Source: Alphaproteobacteria bacterium (GTDB taxonomy: Bacteria; Pseudomonadota; Alphaproteobacteria; Micavibrionales; CSBR16-224). From it: a DNA stretch of 5,726 bases. The translations under genes were made by a program, and so were the position numbers. Of the stretch, positions 1 through 5,726 are shown in pieces; the first letter of the stretch is position 1; the number at the start of each line of letters is the position of its first letter. The notes beneath the pieces are model-generated. The model did not search any database. It was given only the letters and a program-made list of their open reading frames with translations, and was not told the origin of the DNA. Location: assembly GCA_007116755.1 (NCBI GenBank), contig SKHU01000139.1, positions 1 to 5,726 of the forward strand, given 5' to 3'.

Positions 1-411
1 GTGCCGCATGGGGCCGGAGGATTTCAAACGCTTCTCGACATTCCGGATATTCGCACGTGAACGCCAGAGCGGCGGGTGTTTCGTGCTTTTGGCAGCCCTG
101 TCATCCATTTTGCGGATTGTCCGCAAGGCCTCGCCCAGCGATACGCCGCTTTTGACCTTCAGCACGTCGGAATCGACGGATTGTGAACTATATGCACCGA
201 TATACAGCGCGCTGAAATGAAGATAAATATTATAGCGGTTGTCATCATTTCTTTCGGCAAAATACCGGCAGTGATAGGGGATGCGTTTATAAACCGCAAC
301 CTTTTGCCCGAATTCCCGATTTAATTCATGTCCTGTTTTATATTCCGCAACAGCGGTTATTTTTCGCGGATAGGAATTTCCGTTAAACCAGTCTTTTAAA
401 TAACCGATCAT
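1..411 (-). CDS. Hypothetical protein, 3' end cut off by the left edge
   Basis: I do not recognise this protein. Read on the minus strand from the ATG at 411, the frame is open for 137 codons to position 1, so the stop lies outside the window. The N-terminus reads MIGYLKDWFNGNSYPRKITA. The visible part has no signal peptide and no membrane segment. It is rich in Tyr, Arg and Lys, with an aromatic stretch YNIYLHFSALYIGAY near residues 69-83 that suggests beta strands, then a basic helical part (GEALRTIRKMDDRAAK, about residues 97-112). Support for a real gene comes from the long open frame in fairly AT-rich DNA, a consensus-like promoter at 470-498, and an AAGGAG ribosome-binding site at 427-432. 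That site is 15 nt from the ATG, longer than usual. An in-frame ATT at 418-420 would be better spaced but is a rare start codon. The gene is divergent from the nucleotidyltransferase operon. Coding status is fairly sure; function is unknown. Confidence 0.72.
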   Translation of the reverse strand, partial: MIGYLKDWFNGNSYPRKITAVAEYKTGHELNREFGQKVAVYKRIPYHCRYFAERNDDNRYNIYLHFSALYIGAYSSQSVDSDVLKVKSGVSLGEALRTIRKMDDRAAKSTKHPPLWRSRANIRNVEKRLKSSGPMRH

Positions 412-426
412 ATTTTTAATAACAAT

Positions 427-432
427 CTCCTT
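427..432 (-). promoter_or_regulatory. Ribosome-binding site AAGGAG of the leftward gene
   Basis: The plus strand reads CTCCTT, which is AAGGAG on the minus strand, a near-perfect Shine-Dalgarno match. It lies 15 nt before the ATG at 411. An in-frame ATT at 420-418 would leave only 6 nt. The start of the leftward gene is therefore slightly uncertain: ATG with long spacing, or a rare ATT start adding three residues. Confidence 0.6.
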
Positions 433-469
433 ATCGTTTATGGGCTGACAGAGTCTCTTGCGTGGCCGT

Positions 470-498
470 ATTCTAACAGAAAACACCCGTTAAGTCAA
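470..498 (-). promoter_or_regulatory. Sigma70-type promoter of the leftward hypothetical gene
   Basis: On the minus strand, TTGACT (498-493) and TAGAAT (475-470) are separated by exactly 17 nt. Each hexamer has five of six consensus bases. Transcription would start near 463, giving a leader of about 50 nt before the ATG at 411. The match is seen in the sequence; activity is inferred. Confidence 0.65.
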
Positions 499-549
499 TA
501 TGTAAAATAATCATATGTTTTGAGATTTGCCGTAAACGCTGTAGGGGGA

Positions 550-568
550 TTGTGAATTTTTATCACAA
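550..568. promoter_or_regulatory. Inverted repeat TTGTGA-N7-TCACAA, candidate operator
   Basis: Positions 550-555 (TTGTGA) and 563-568 (TCACAA) are perfect reverse complements around an AT-only 7-nt centre. The site covers about -49 to -31 of the rightward promoter, so a bound dimer would cover the -35 region. It resembles the CRP half-sites TGTGA/TCACA, but CRP spaces them by 6, not 7, which argues against a normal CRP site. A dimeric regulator is inferred; which one is unknown. Confidence 0.45.
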
Positions 569-583
569 AACAACCGCAGCCTT

Positions 584-592
584 TGTTATAAT
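584..592 (+). promoter_or_regulatory. Extended -10 promoter of the nucleotidyltransferase operon
   Basis: TGTTATAAT is a perfect extended -10 element: TGn followed by the consensus TATAAT at 587-592. No good TTGACA-like -35 hexamer sits 16-18 nt upstream; that stretch is occupied by the inverted repeat at 550-568. Transcription would start near 599, leaving a short leader of about 26 nt before the ATG at 625. An AGGGA ribosome-binding site lies at 613-617, 7 nt before that ATG. Confidence 0.65.
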
Positions 593-624
593 GGTGAAAT
601 ACGCAGCACAACAGGGATGAAAAA

Positions 625-1314
625 ATGGCAACCGAAAAATTTGAACCCCGTATGGATATTTTGCCGAAGGCGCAAAAATCCCTATGGCCGGAATTTGCGG
701 ATATGCCGGAGGAGTTTACGCTTTACGGCGGCACGGCCATTGCCCTGCATCTGGGGCACAGGGAATCTGTGGATTTTGACTTTTTCGGCGCAAAGGAATT
801 CGACCCGATAGAGCTGGCCGCCCGCCTTCCTTTTATGAAGGGGGCAACGGTCACGCAAAGCGCTCCGAATACACTCGGCGCGGTCATTGATAAAAAAGGT
901 ATTCCGGTTAAAATTTCTTTTTTTGGTCTGCCCGGCCTGCCGCAGCTTGAAAAGCCGCATATTGTTGCGGACACCAATCTGAAAATTGCGTCTTTGCTTG
1001 ATCTGGCCGGAATGAAGGCGGCCGTTGTGCAAAAACGGGCGGAGAAAAAGGACTATCTGGACATAGATGCCATTCTTTCCTCCGGAAGAATCGGGCTGCT
1101 GCAGGCTTTGGCCGCCGGTCAGGCGATTTACGGTGATGCATTCAGCCCGCAGAACAGTCTGAAAGCCCTGTGCTATTTTAAAGACGGAAATGTGCATGAG
1201 CTTTCCGATGATGTCAAAACACGTTTGGTCAAGGCTGCAACGGAGGTTGATCTCGGCGCACTGCCTGTCATAAAACCGTTTCGACCGGAAACAGGCAGGG
1301 GGAACGGGATGTGA
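625..1314 (+). CDS. AbiEii/AbiGii-type (DUF1814) nucleotidyltransferase, putative toxin
   Basis: This 229-residue protein belongs by motif to the AbiEii/AbiGii nucleotidyltransferase family. Known members such as the toxins of AbiE phage-defence systems and the mycobacterial MenT enzymes are cytoplasmic, and MenT3 adds nucleotides to the tRNA acceptor end. Visible motifs are YGGTAIALHLGHRESVDFDF at residues 34-53, giving the GG (35-36) and the metal-binding pair D50 and D52. Next come VKISFFG at 95-101, then K120, DLAGMK (126-131), R138 and KKDYLDI at 141-147 (D143, D146), the KKDYxD signature of DUF1814. All expected catalytic residues seem present, so the enzyme looks intact. There is no signal peptide or membrane segment. 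It is somewhat shorter than typical AbiEii. The ATG at 625 is chosen because AGGGA (613-617) lies 7 nt upstream; the ATG at 617 is out of frame. The 107-residue partner gene overlaps its stop by 4 nt, and no AbiEi-like gene precedes it. The family call is firm; the toxin role and substrate are inferred. Confidence 0.9.
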   Translation: MATEKFEPRMDILPKAQKSLWPEFADMPEEFTLYGGTAIALHLGHRESVDFDFFGAKEFDPIELAARLPFMKGATVTQSAPNTLGAVIDKKGIPVKISFFGLPGLPQLEKPHIVADTNLKIASLLDLAGMKAAVVQKRAEKKDYLDIDAILSSGRIGLLQALAAGQAIYGDAFSPQNSLKALCYFKDGNVHELSDDVKTRLVKAATEVDLGALPVIKPFRPETGRGNGM

Positions 1315-1634
1315 AACAGATTGCGTGCACACCGGAAATTGCCGATGCGGCACAGCGCATTGTCTGGTTTGAACCGCCGGAAGAAGCGCTGAAAGACCCC
1401 GTGCGCTTTATGGCTTATGCGATGCGTTACGCAACATATGAGGATATGCGTATCATTCGCAAATATGTATCGGATCAGGACTTTATTTATGCTCTCAACC
1501 ACGCACCGCCCGGCATTATCGACGGGCGGTCATGGGCGTATTGGAACGCCGTATTCGGTCGCTACCCTGCGCCGCCGATGCCTGAGCGCGGAATGCGGGA
1601 AGACGATGACGGAAACCCGTCGCGTTTTTTTTAG
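1311..1634 (+). CDS. Small partner of the AbiEii-type nucleotidyltransferase, candidate antitoxin
   Basis: This 107-residue protein starts at GTG 1311, overlapping the TGA of the nucleotidyltransferase gene by 4 nt (GTGA), with AGGGGGA at 1297-1303 placed 7 nt upstream. The overlap implies translational coupling. The sequence has a helical middle (EEALKDPVRFMAYAMRYA, residues 24-41, then EDMRIIRKYV, 44-53). A distinctive C-terminal part follows: APPGIID (65-71), RSWAYW (73-78) and FGRYPAPPMPER (82-93). From memory, small proteins with a WFEPPEEAL...DP..F..YAM opening and an APPGI..RSWAYW motif recur next to this subgroup of DUF1814 enzymes; I cannot confirm that here. It does not resemble the winged-helix antitoxin AbiEi and shows no clear DNA-binding motif, signal peptide or membrane helix. 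The acidic tail EDDDG ends in SRFF, whose codons form part of a terminator. It is probably the cognate antitoxin or an accessory subunit; the role rests on gene position. Confidence 0.82.
   Translation: MKQIACTPEIADAAQRIVWFEPPEEALKDPVRFMAYAMRYATYEDMRIIRKYVSDQDFIYALNHAPPGIIDGRSWAYWNAVFGRYPAPPMPERGMREDDDGNPSRFF
1608..1632 (+). terminator. Intrinsic terminator inside the end of the partner gene
   Basis: GACGG (1608-1612), loop AAAC and CCGTC (1617-1621) form a 5-bp GC-rich stem, with one more T-G wobble pair possible at the base. GCG and then eight T residues (1625-1632) follow. The T run encodes the final Phe-Phe codons and the first base of the TAG stop. The stem is short, so strength is uncertain, but the T tract is strong. 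It would end the nucleotidyltransferase operon at its stop codon. Confidence 0.55.
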
Positions 1635-1643
1635 GGCCGTTTG

Positions 1644-1760
1644 CTATCGAATAAAATCGAAACAAAATCTGTCATTCTGAGCCGCAGGCGAAGAATCTTC
1701 CGGTAATTAAGAAAAGATCTTTCGCTTCGCTCAAGATGACAGGGTAGATTTATTTGATAG
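1644..1760. repeat. Imperfect palindromic repeat of the GTCATTCTGAGC type, MITE/REP-like
   Basis: Two inverted arms are visible. The core arms are 1669-1699 (beginning CTGTCATTCTGAGC and ending GAAGAATCTT) and 1714-1742, whose reverse complement begins CTGTCATCTTGAGC and ends CGAAAGATCTT. A loop of about 14 nt lies between them. Outside the core, CTATCGAATAAAATC at 1644-1658 matches the reverse complement of 1747-1760 (CTATCAAATAAATC), so the palindrome spans about 117 nt. The core resembles dispersed non-coding repeats of this consensus that I recall from various bacterial genomes. It contains no ORF and lies between two convergent operons. RNA from either strand could fold into a long hairpin, so it may also act as a bidirectional terminator. 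The minus-strand copy is followed by a T-rich stretch (ATTTTG), which fits tamB termination weakly. Confidence 0.75.
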
Positions 1761-1788
1761 AGAATTGCTTTAGAGGGCGTGCCGACCG

Positions 1789-4700
1789 TCAGTAATCCCG
1801 CTTCCAGAACACGCCGACACCGGTCGATCCGCTGGTGCCGGTCTTGCTTTCAATGGTGACGCGCGGTGTCAGTTCGATCTGGATTTTTGCGCCGGTCGAG
1901 CCTTCTTCTGTGCCGGTTTCGGCTTCGATATAGACTTTATCGGTGAGGTATTTGCCTGCGCCGACGGTAAAACCGCCTTCGCTATCGCCCTGAACGCGGA
2001 GATCATCCAGCCCTGTTGCGCCGCGGATGCCGCCGACGGGATCAATACCGCTGCCGCCCTGACCGGAAAAGCGCCGCACCGTCTGCGCCAGTTGAATGGC
2101 CTGAAACGGCGAAATACTGGAAACATCCTGCCCGAACAGCAATTGTGCAATCACATCCTCCTGCGGCCGCGGCGGGTCGGAGGTGATGCTGACCGCCGGA
2201 TTTTCCACTGTGCCGCTGATGCCGATGCGTGCGGTCAGATCACCCGCGGGCGTTTCGGTCATAATGTCGATATAGGGGGAAGGCGGTATCGGCCCCTGAA
2301 AACGGAAATCGGCGCGGGTGATATCAAAACGCTTGCCGAGTTCCTCATAACGGCCGCGAACAAGGCCGAGTGCGCCGCGAATATCGGGCGCATCGACCGT
2401 ACCGCCGATATTCAGATCGCCTTTCAGCTCCGCATCCAGTCCCCAGCCGCGCACGAAAATACGTCCCGGCGCTTTTGTCTGAATATCCATGGCGACGCGT
2501 TCGAGTATATTGCTTTTCTGCTCCGCATCGGCATCGACGATGTTTAATGCGGGGATGCTGCGCTCAAAACGTTCGGGCAGCGTAATCATCACGGTTTCCG
2601 GCAGGATATCGCCGCGGATCAGATACAGCATATTCCCCTGTCCCGGCACAACGGCAAGATCGGCATTCAGCCGTGCATTCACATGCGGCGATTGTATCAG
2701 ACGCATGCGGCGCAGCGTCGCCTCGGCCGTAACATTTGACGCATCCGTCCCGCCGCCGATGCGGATATCGCCTTTCACCGTCAGCGTGCCGTCGCTGCCA
2801 TCCGTGGCGGAAAGATTTTCCAGCACCGCGCCGTTTTGATCAAAACCCAGACGGCCGCGGATATTCTGCAGGACAAGTCCGATACTGCGGTCGCGGAATT
2901 CCGCATCGCTCAGCACCAGATGGCCGGAGAAATCAGGTGCTGCTATCGTACCGCCGAGTGCGGCGGAAAGCGTTACTCCTCCCGTCAGGCGCTGCCCCGG
3001 TGTCAGGAAGGGCAGCACCACCTGCTCAAGATCAAAATCGCCTTCCGCACCGCCCGACAGCGCGGCCTCTTCGGCAAGATCAAATGCGAAAGGATAATAA
3101 GACAGTGTCAGCGGCAGGGCAGCATTGGCGGAAAGGGTGCGGATGCCGCGCCCTTCGCCTTTCAGCGCGGCGCTTGCGCGGCCGTTTTGATAGGCGGCCT
3201 CCAGCGACAGCGTTGCGTCATGCACTTCGCGGAAACGTCCTTCAATTTTTGCCGTTGCGGCAATCTCCGGCACGGCGGGGCTGCCCGTCAGCAAAATCCG
3301 TCCCGACGGAATTTTCGCCGGCCATGCGCCCAGCGCAACAAAGGGCAGGTTTTCAGAGACGATATCTGCAAGGCGGGTATCGATCCGCATCTCCTCCGCC
3401 GTCACAAAGCCGGAGGCGGTGATGTGTCCCGCGCCGGATCGCAGCAGCAATTCGGAAATATCGGCGCGGCGCGCAGACGGATCGGCGGTGATATCGCCGG
3501 AGATTTGGAACGCGACGCGGTCATGGCCTTCGCCCGAAAAACGCAGCCGGTGGCGTGCGCCGCCGTCAAGGGAATCGATGTCGGCTGTCAGCGTACGGAA
3601 AGAGGTCGTGCCATAAGCCAGATTGCGCAAAGCGGCGCGCCCCTCGACCTCCTGCCGTCCGGCCGGATGTTTCAGCACCAGCGAAAACATGCCGCTGCCG
3701 CGCAAATTTTCAATGCCGTCAATCCCCGACAAGACAGGCAAGCCCCGCAAAATTCCCAAATCGGCGATATCGATCTCCAGTTGTCCGTCCGCGAGATTTC
3801 CAACGCGCGACAGTGACAGCGTGCCGTCCGCCGCAATGCCGGGCATACGCAGGGTAAAAGACGGCAGGATAATCATATCGGGGCGTATATCTGCGGGCAG
3901 ATGTACGCGTACGGTTTCACCTGCCAGATGCCCTTCGGCATCAATCAGGGCGGAGAAGGATTCCGCCGTGCCGTCCGCCGTGAAATTCACACGAACCTCC
4001 TTGCCGAGCTCGGGGCGCAGCGCCTGTTCCAGCTTTCCTTTAAAAGCGGCGGAAAAATCTGCGGTTTCGGGATCAAATGCGGCATTGCCGGCCAGATCAT
4101 ACAGCCCGTCTTTGAGCAGATGCAGATGCGACATTTCAAGAGCACCGCCCTGCCATGCGGCGGCCGCGCGATAGGAAAAATATTGCGGCAGATAGGCGGC
4201 TGTTTCGTTTTCGCTTTTGATGCCGCCCGTGCCGATTGCGCCCGACAGGACAAGCCTGTCCTCTTCCATGCGCAGGTTTTGCAGCGTTTTCAGGCGCATT
4301 TCCAGCCCGCCTTCAATAATATCGGGGGACAGGCGCAGAACATCCGCGTTCAGCCACAGCCGCGCCGTTGTGAAATACAGATCGGGGCGTTCGGGCAGCG
4401 CAAAAAACGGTATATGCAGCCCGCCCTCCGTCGGTTCCGTTTTTTCCATTTCCGGCAGACGCAGAATGTCGAGTGTTCCGAATTCGGCCAGCACGGCCGC
4501 ACGGCGTACGGCCAGCGGCAGAATACTGACGGTGACGCGCATATTCTCCGCTCTCAAAAGATCGCCGTCTTTATCTGCGAGCTGCATGTCACCGACCGTG
4601 ATGCCCGATAGCCTGTGCATGCGGAAATCCTGCATATGCAGGTGATAGCCGGTCTGTGCGCTGAGCAGTGCGAGTTGCCGTCCCAGCCACTCCGATCCGT

Positions 4701-4908
4701 TTTCGGTATTCAGCCAGAACAGGAAGCTTTGCAGGAGCAGCGCAAACAGGAATATGCCCAGCAGCGCCAGTGAGAAGATGCCCCAGACCAGATGGCGGAA
4801 CAGTTTCAGCGGCGGCTTGCCGCGTTTTGCGCCGCCGTCACGCCGCTGCGCTTTAATCTCTCCGGCGGCGGGGGCAAGTTTCGGTTTCTGTGTTTTAAAA
4901 ATCATCAT
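1789..4908 (-). CDS. tamB: Translocation and assembly module subunit TamB
   Basis: This is a complete TamB, 1039 residues, an inner-membrane-anchored periplasm-spanning protein that works with TamA in outer-membrane protein assembly and, in the wider AsmA-like family, in phospholipid transport. A basic N-terminus (QRRDGGAKRGKPPLKLFRH, residues 21-39) leads into one membrane segment at about 40-66, an uncleaved anchor with the rest periplasmic. The long middle part is repetitive amphipathic beta structure with many GxL/ALxG-type strands and no cysteine, as expected for the lipid-groove fold. The last 220 or so residues carry the TamB C-terminal domain (DUF490): GGTVDAPDIRGAL at 836-848, GISGTVENPAVSITSDPP near 896-913, PQEDVIAQLLFG at 915-926, and an end in GVFWKRDY. 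It is somewhat shorter than E. coli TamB (about 1260 residues). The ATG at 4908 directly follows the TAG of tamA; a second ATG at 4905 is an alternative. The two genes are surely cotranscribed. Identification is firm. Confidence 0.95.
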   Translation of the reverse strand: MMIFKTQKPKLAPAAGEIKAQRRDGGAKRGKPPLKLFRHLVWGIFSLALLGIFLFALLLQSFLFWLNTENGSEWLGRQLALLSAQTGYHLHMQDFRMHRLSGITVGDMQLADKDGDLLRAENMRVTVSILPLAVRRAAVLAEFGTLDILRLPEMEKTEPTEGGLHIPFFALPERPDLYFTTARLWLNADVLRLSPDIIEGGLEMRLKTLQNLRMEEDRLVLSGAIGTGGIKSENETAAYLPQYFSYRAAAAWQGGALEMSHLHLLKDGLYDLAGNAAFDPETADFSAAFKGKLEQALRPELGKEVRVNFTADGTAESFSALIDAEGHLAGETVRVHLPADIRPDMIILPSFTLRMPGIAADGTLSLSRVGNLADGQLEIDIADLGILRGLPVLSGIDGIENLRGSGMFSLVLKHPAGRQEVEGRAALRNLAYGTTSFRTLTADIDSLDGGARHRLRFSGEGHDRVAFQISGDITADPSARRADISELLLRSGAGHITASGFVTAEEMRIDTRLADIVSENLPFVALGAWPAKIPSGRILLTGSPAVPEIAATAKIEGRFREVHDATLSLEAAYQNGRASAALKGEGRGIRTLSANAALPLTLSYYPFAFDLAEEAALSGGAEGDFDLEQVVLPFLTPGQRLTGGVTLSAALGGTIAAPDFSGHLVLSDAEFRDRSIGLVLQNIRGRLGFDQNGAVLENLSATDGSDGTLTVKGDIRIGGGTDASNVTAEATLRRMRLIQSPHVNARLNADLAVVPGQGNMLYLIRGDILPETVMITLPERFERSIPALNIVDADAEQKSNILERVAMDIQTKAPGRIFVRGWGLDAELKGDLNIGGTVDAPDIRGALGLVRGRYEELGKRFDITRADFRFQGPIPPSPYIDIMTETPAGDLTARIGISGTVENPAVSITSDPPRPQEDVIAQLLFGQDVSSISPFQAIQLAQTVRRFSGQGGSGIDPVGGIRGATGLDDLRVQGDSEGGFTVGAGKYLTDKVYIEAETGTEEGSTGAKIQIELTPRVTIESKTGTSGSTGVGVFWKRDY

Positions 4909-5726
4909 CTAAAAAGCCTGCCCTATACTGATATAAAATTGAAAATTACGGTCGGTCTGTGCGCGTTTGTTCATCGGCACGGCGATATCAAAACGGATCG
5001 GCCCGAATGCGGTATAATAGCGCGCGCCGACACCTGCACCGACATAATAGCCATTCTTGAAATCGGGGAAAATCGCGTCATAGACACCGCCTGCATCGAC
5101 GAAAGCAACACCGCCGATTGTCTCCGTGACTTTAAAGCGCAGCTCCGCCGCCGTTTCGATCAAAGACCTCCCGCCGAGCGGGTCGCCGTTGGCGGCAATC
5201 GGTCCGGCCTCCTGATGGCCGAAACCGCGGATCGAATGGCCGCCGCCTGCATAAAAACGGCGCGAGGCCGGAATATCGGCGGTCGAACCGCCGAGTATCG
5301 TGCCGATCCGTCCGCGCAGCGCCAGAATATGGTCGCGGTCGTTATCAATAGCGATATAGGTGGCAACATCGAATGTGTTTTTGACAAAGGGCGATGCCTC
5401 GCCGAACACGTCGATATGCGGCTCGCTGCGCAGGCGCAGCAGCCAGCCGCGCCGCGGGTCAAGCGTGTTGTCGCGATTGTCGAATTGTACGCGTCCCGTC
5501 AGGGAGAGCAGCCCGAAATTACGTTCATCATTCGTTGATTTGTCCTTGATGCGGCTGACTTCAAATCCTGCCCCTGCCGCGCCCGTCAGACGGGAGGCCA
5601 GCCGACGTTCGATCTCGAAATTGTTTTTCAGGCTGAGTTTTTCAAACGCTTCGGTATCCTCGCGCCCCAGCGTGGCGGAGATTGTCAGTTTTTGCGCATC
5701 AATCAGAAAATACGGTTTGACAAAAC
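4909..5726 (-). CDS. tamA: Outer-membrane assembly protein TamA, C-terminal part, 5' end cut off by the right edge
   Basis: The minus-strand frame is open from the right edge to the TAG at 4911-4909, giving 271 full residues of an Omp85-family beta-barrel. TamA sits in the outer membrane and pairs with TamB. Visible Omp85 features, numbered from the first full residue, are FDNRDNTLDPRRGWLLRL (81-98), the strand and turn typical of the barrel, and SRRFYAGGGHSIRGFG (154-169). The latter holds the conserved loop-6 motif, here IRGF, as in VRGF/IRGY. GGVAFVDAGGVYD (204-216), YYVGAGVGARY and GPIRFDIAVP (241-250) follow. The protein ends in FYISIGQAF; the final Phe is the usual barrel-assembly signal. 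The missing N-terminal part should hold the signal peptide and POTRA domains. A GTG at 5409 is an internal Val codon, not the start. BamA would share the fold, but the directly following tamB makes TamA the right call. Confidence 0.93.
   Translation of the reverse strand, partial: FVKPYFLIDAQKLTISATLGREDTEAFEKLSLKNNFEIERRLASRLTGAAGAGFEVSRIKDKSTNDERNFGLLSLTGRVQFDNRDNTLDPRRGWLLRLRSEPHIDVFGEASPFVKNTFDVATYIAIDNDRDHILALRGRIGTILGGSTADIPASRRFYAGGGHSIRGFGHQEAGPIAANGDPLGGRSLIETAAELRFKVTETIGGVAFVDAGGVYDAIFPDFKNGYYVGAGVGARYYTAFGPIRFDIAVPMNKRAQTDRNFQFYISIGQAF

Larger units (their letters stand above)
412..624. other. AT-rich divergent intergenic region
   Basis: This gap of about 210 nt separates the leftward hypothetical gene from the rightward nucleotidyltransferase operon. 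It is visibly more AT-rich than its flanks, especially 480-600. It holds one promoter per strand, an inverted repeat at 550-568 and a short direct repeat ATATGT at 498-503 and 513-518. The first ATATGT copy touches the -35 element of the leftward promoter. I see no coding frame or RNA gene here. Confidence 0.6.

Noticed and set aside
8..220. Plus-strand ORF of 70 codons at the left edge
   Set aside because: It is antisense to the better supported leftward frame, which has a promoter and ribosome-binding site; the plus-strand ORF has neither.
550..568. A standard CRP (cAMP receptor protein) site
   Set aside because: Half-sites match TGTGA/TCACA but the spacer is 7 nt rather than 6, so the repeat is reported only as an unassigned operator candidate.
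617..811. Out-of-frame ORF starting at ATG 617, overlapping the nucleotidyltransferase start
   Set aside because: The AGGGA site overlaps this ATG and so cannot serve it; the product is Arg/Trp/Cys-rich and looks like a shadow.
682..1353. Minus-strand ORF of 223 codons opposite the nucleotidyltransferase
   Set aside because: It is antisense to a gene with clear DUF1814 motifs; the product is of low quality (many Arg, Gln, Phe, Cys) and lacks a convincing start signal.
1417..1680. Plus-strand ORF of 87 codons overlapping the partner gene and running into the repeat
   Set aside because: It is out of frame with the partner gene, has no ribosome-binding site, and its end lies in the non-coding repeat.
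1669..1742. CRISPR repeat or small RNA gene
   Set aside because: There is only one palindrome with diverged arms, no regular spacing or further repeat units, and no dedicated promoter that I can see.
2836..3816. Plus-strand ORF of 326 codons opposite tamB, with other long plus-strand ORFs over 2092-4856
   Set aside because: These lie antisense to a well-supported TamB frame. Their products are Arg/Gln/Cys-rich with no family resemblance, as expected for shadows of GC-rich codon bias.

Overview
The window looks like chromosomal DNA from a Gram-negative bacterium, most likely an alphaproteobacterium. The evidence is the tandem tamA-tamB outer-membrane assembly pair, GC-rich codon use in that pair, and the sequence character of TamB. 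Genus cannot be told from this sequence alone.

Layout, left to right. (1) Positions 1-411 hold the 5' part of a minus-strand gene that runs off the left edge. It gives 137 stop-free residues of unknown function, with a good sigma70-type promoter (TTGACT-17-TAGAAT) at 470-498. (2) Positions 412-624 form an AT-rich divergent intergenic region. It also carries a rightward extended -10 promoter (584-592) and a perfect TTGTGA-N7-TCACAA inverted repeat (550-568) where the -35 element would sit. (3) Positions 625-1634 form a two-gene plus-strand operon: a 229-residue AbiEii/AbiGii-type (DUF1814) nucleotidyltransferase, overlapped by 4 nt by a 107-residue partner that starts at GTG. The pair reads as a toxin-antitoxin candidate in toxin-first order, without the usual AbiEi gene upstream. 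An intrinsic terminator is built into the last codons of the partner gene. (4) Positions 1644-1760 hold an imperfect palindrome of the 'GTCATTCTGAGC...GAAGAATCTT' type, probably a dispersed non-coding repeat, between the two convergent operons. (5) Positions 1789-5726 hold a minus-strand operon: the C-terminal half of TamA (Omp85 beta-barrel, entering from the right edge), followed with no intergenic base by complete TamB (1039 residues).

TamA and TamB act together as the translocation and assembly module linking inner and outer membranes. The nucleotidyltransferase pair is functionally separate. It looks like an accessory cassette bounded by an AT-rich promoter region on one side and the palindromic repeat on the other. 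The best candidate for under-described biology is this toxin-first pair and its small partner protein.
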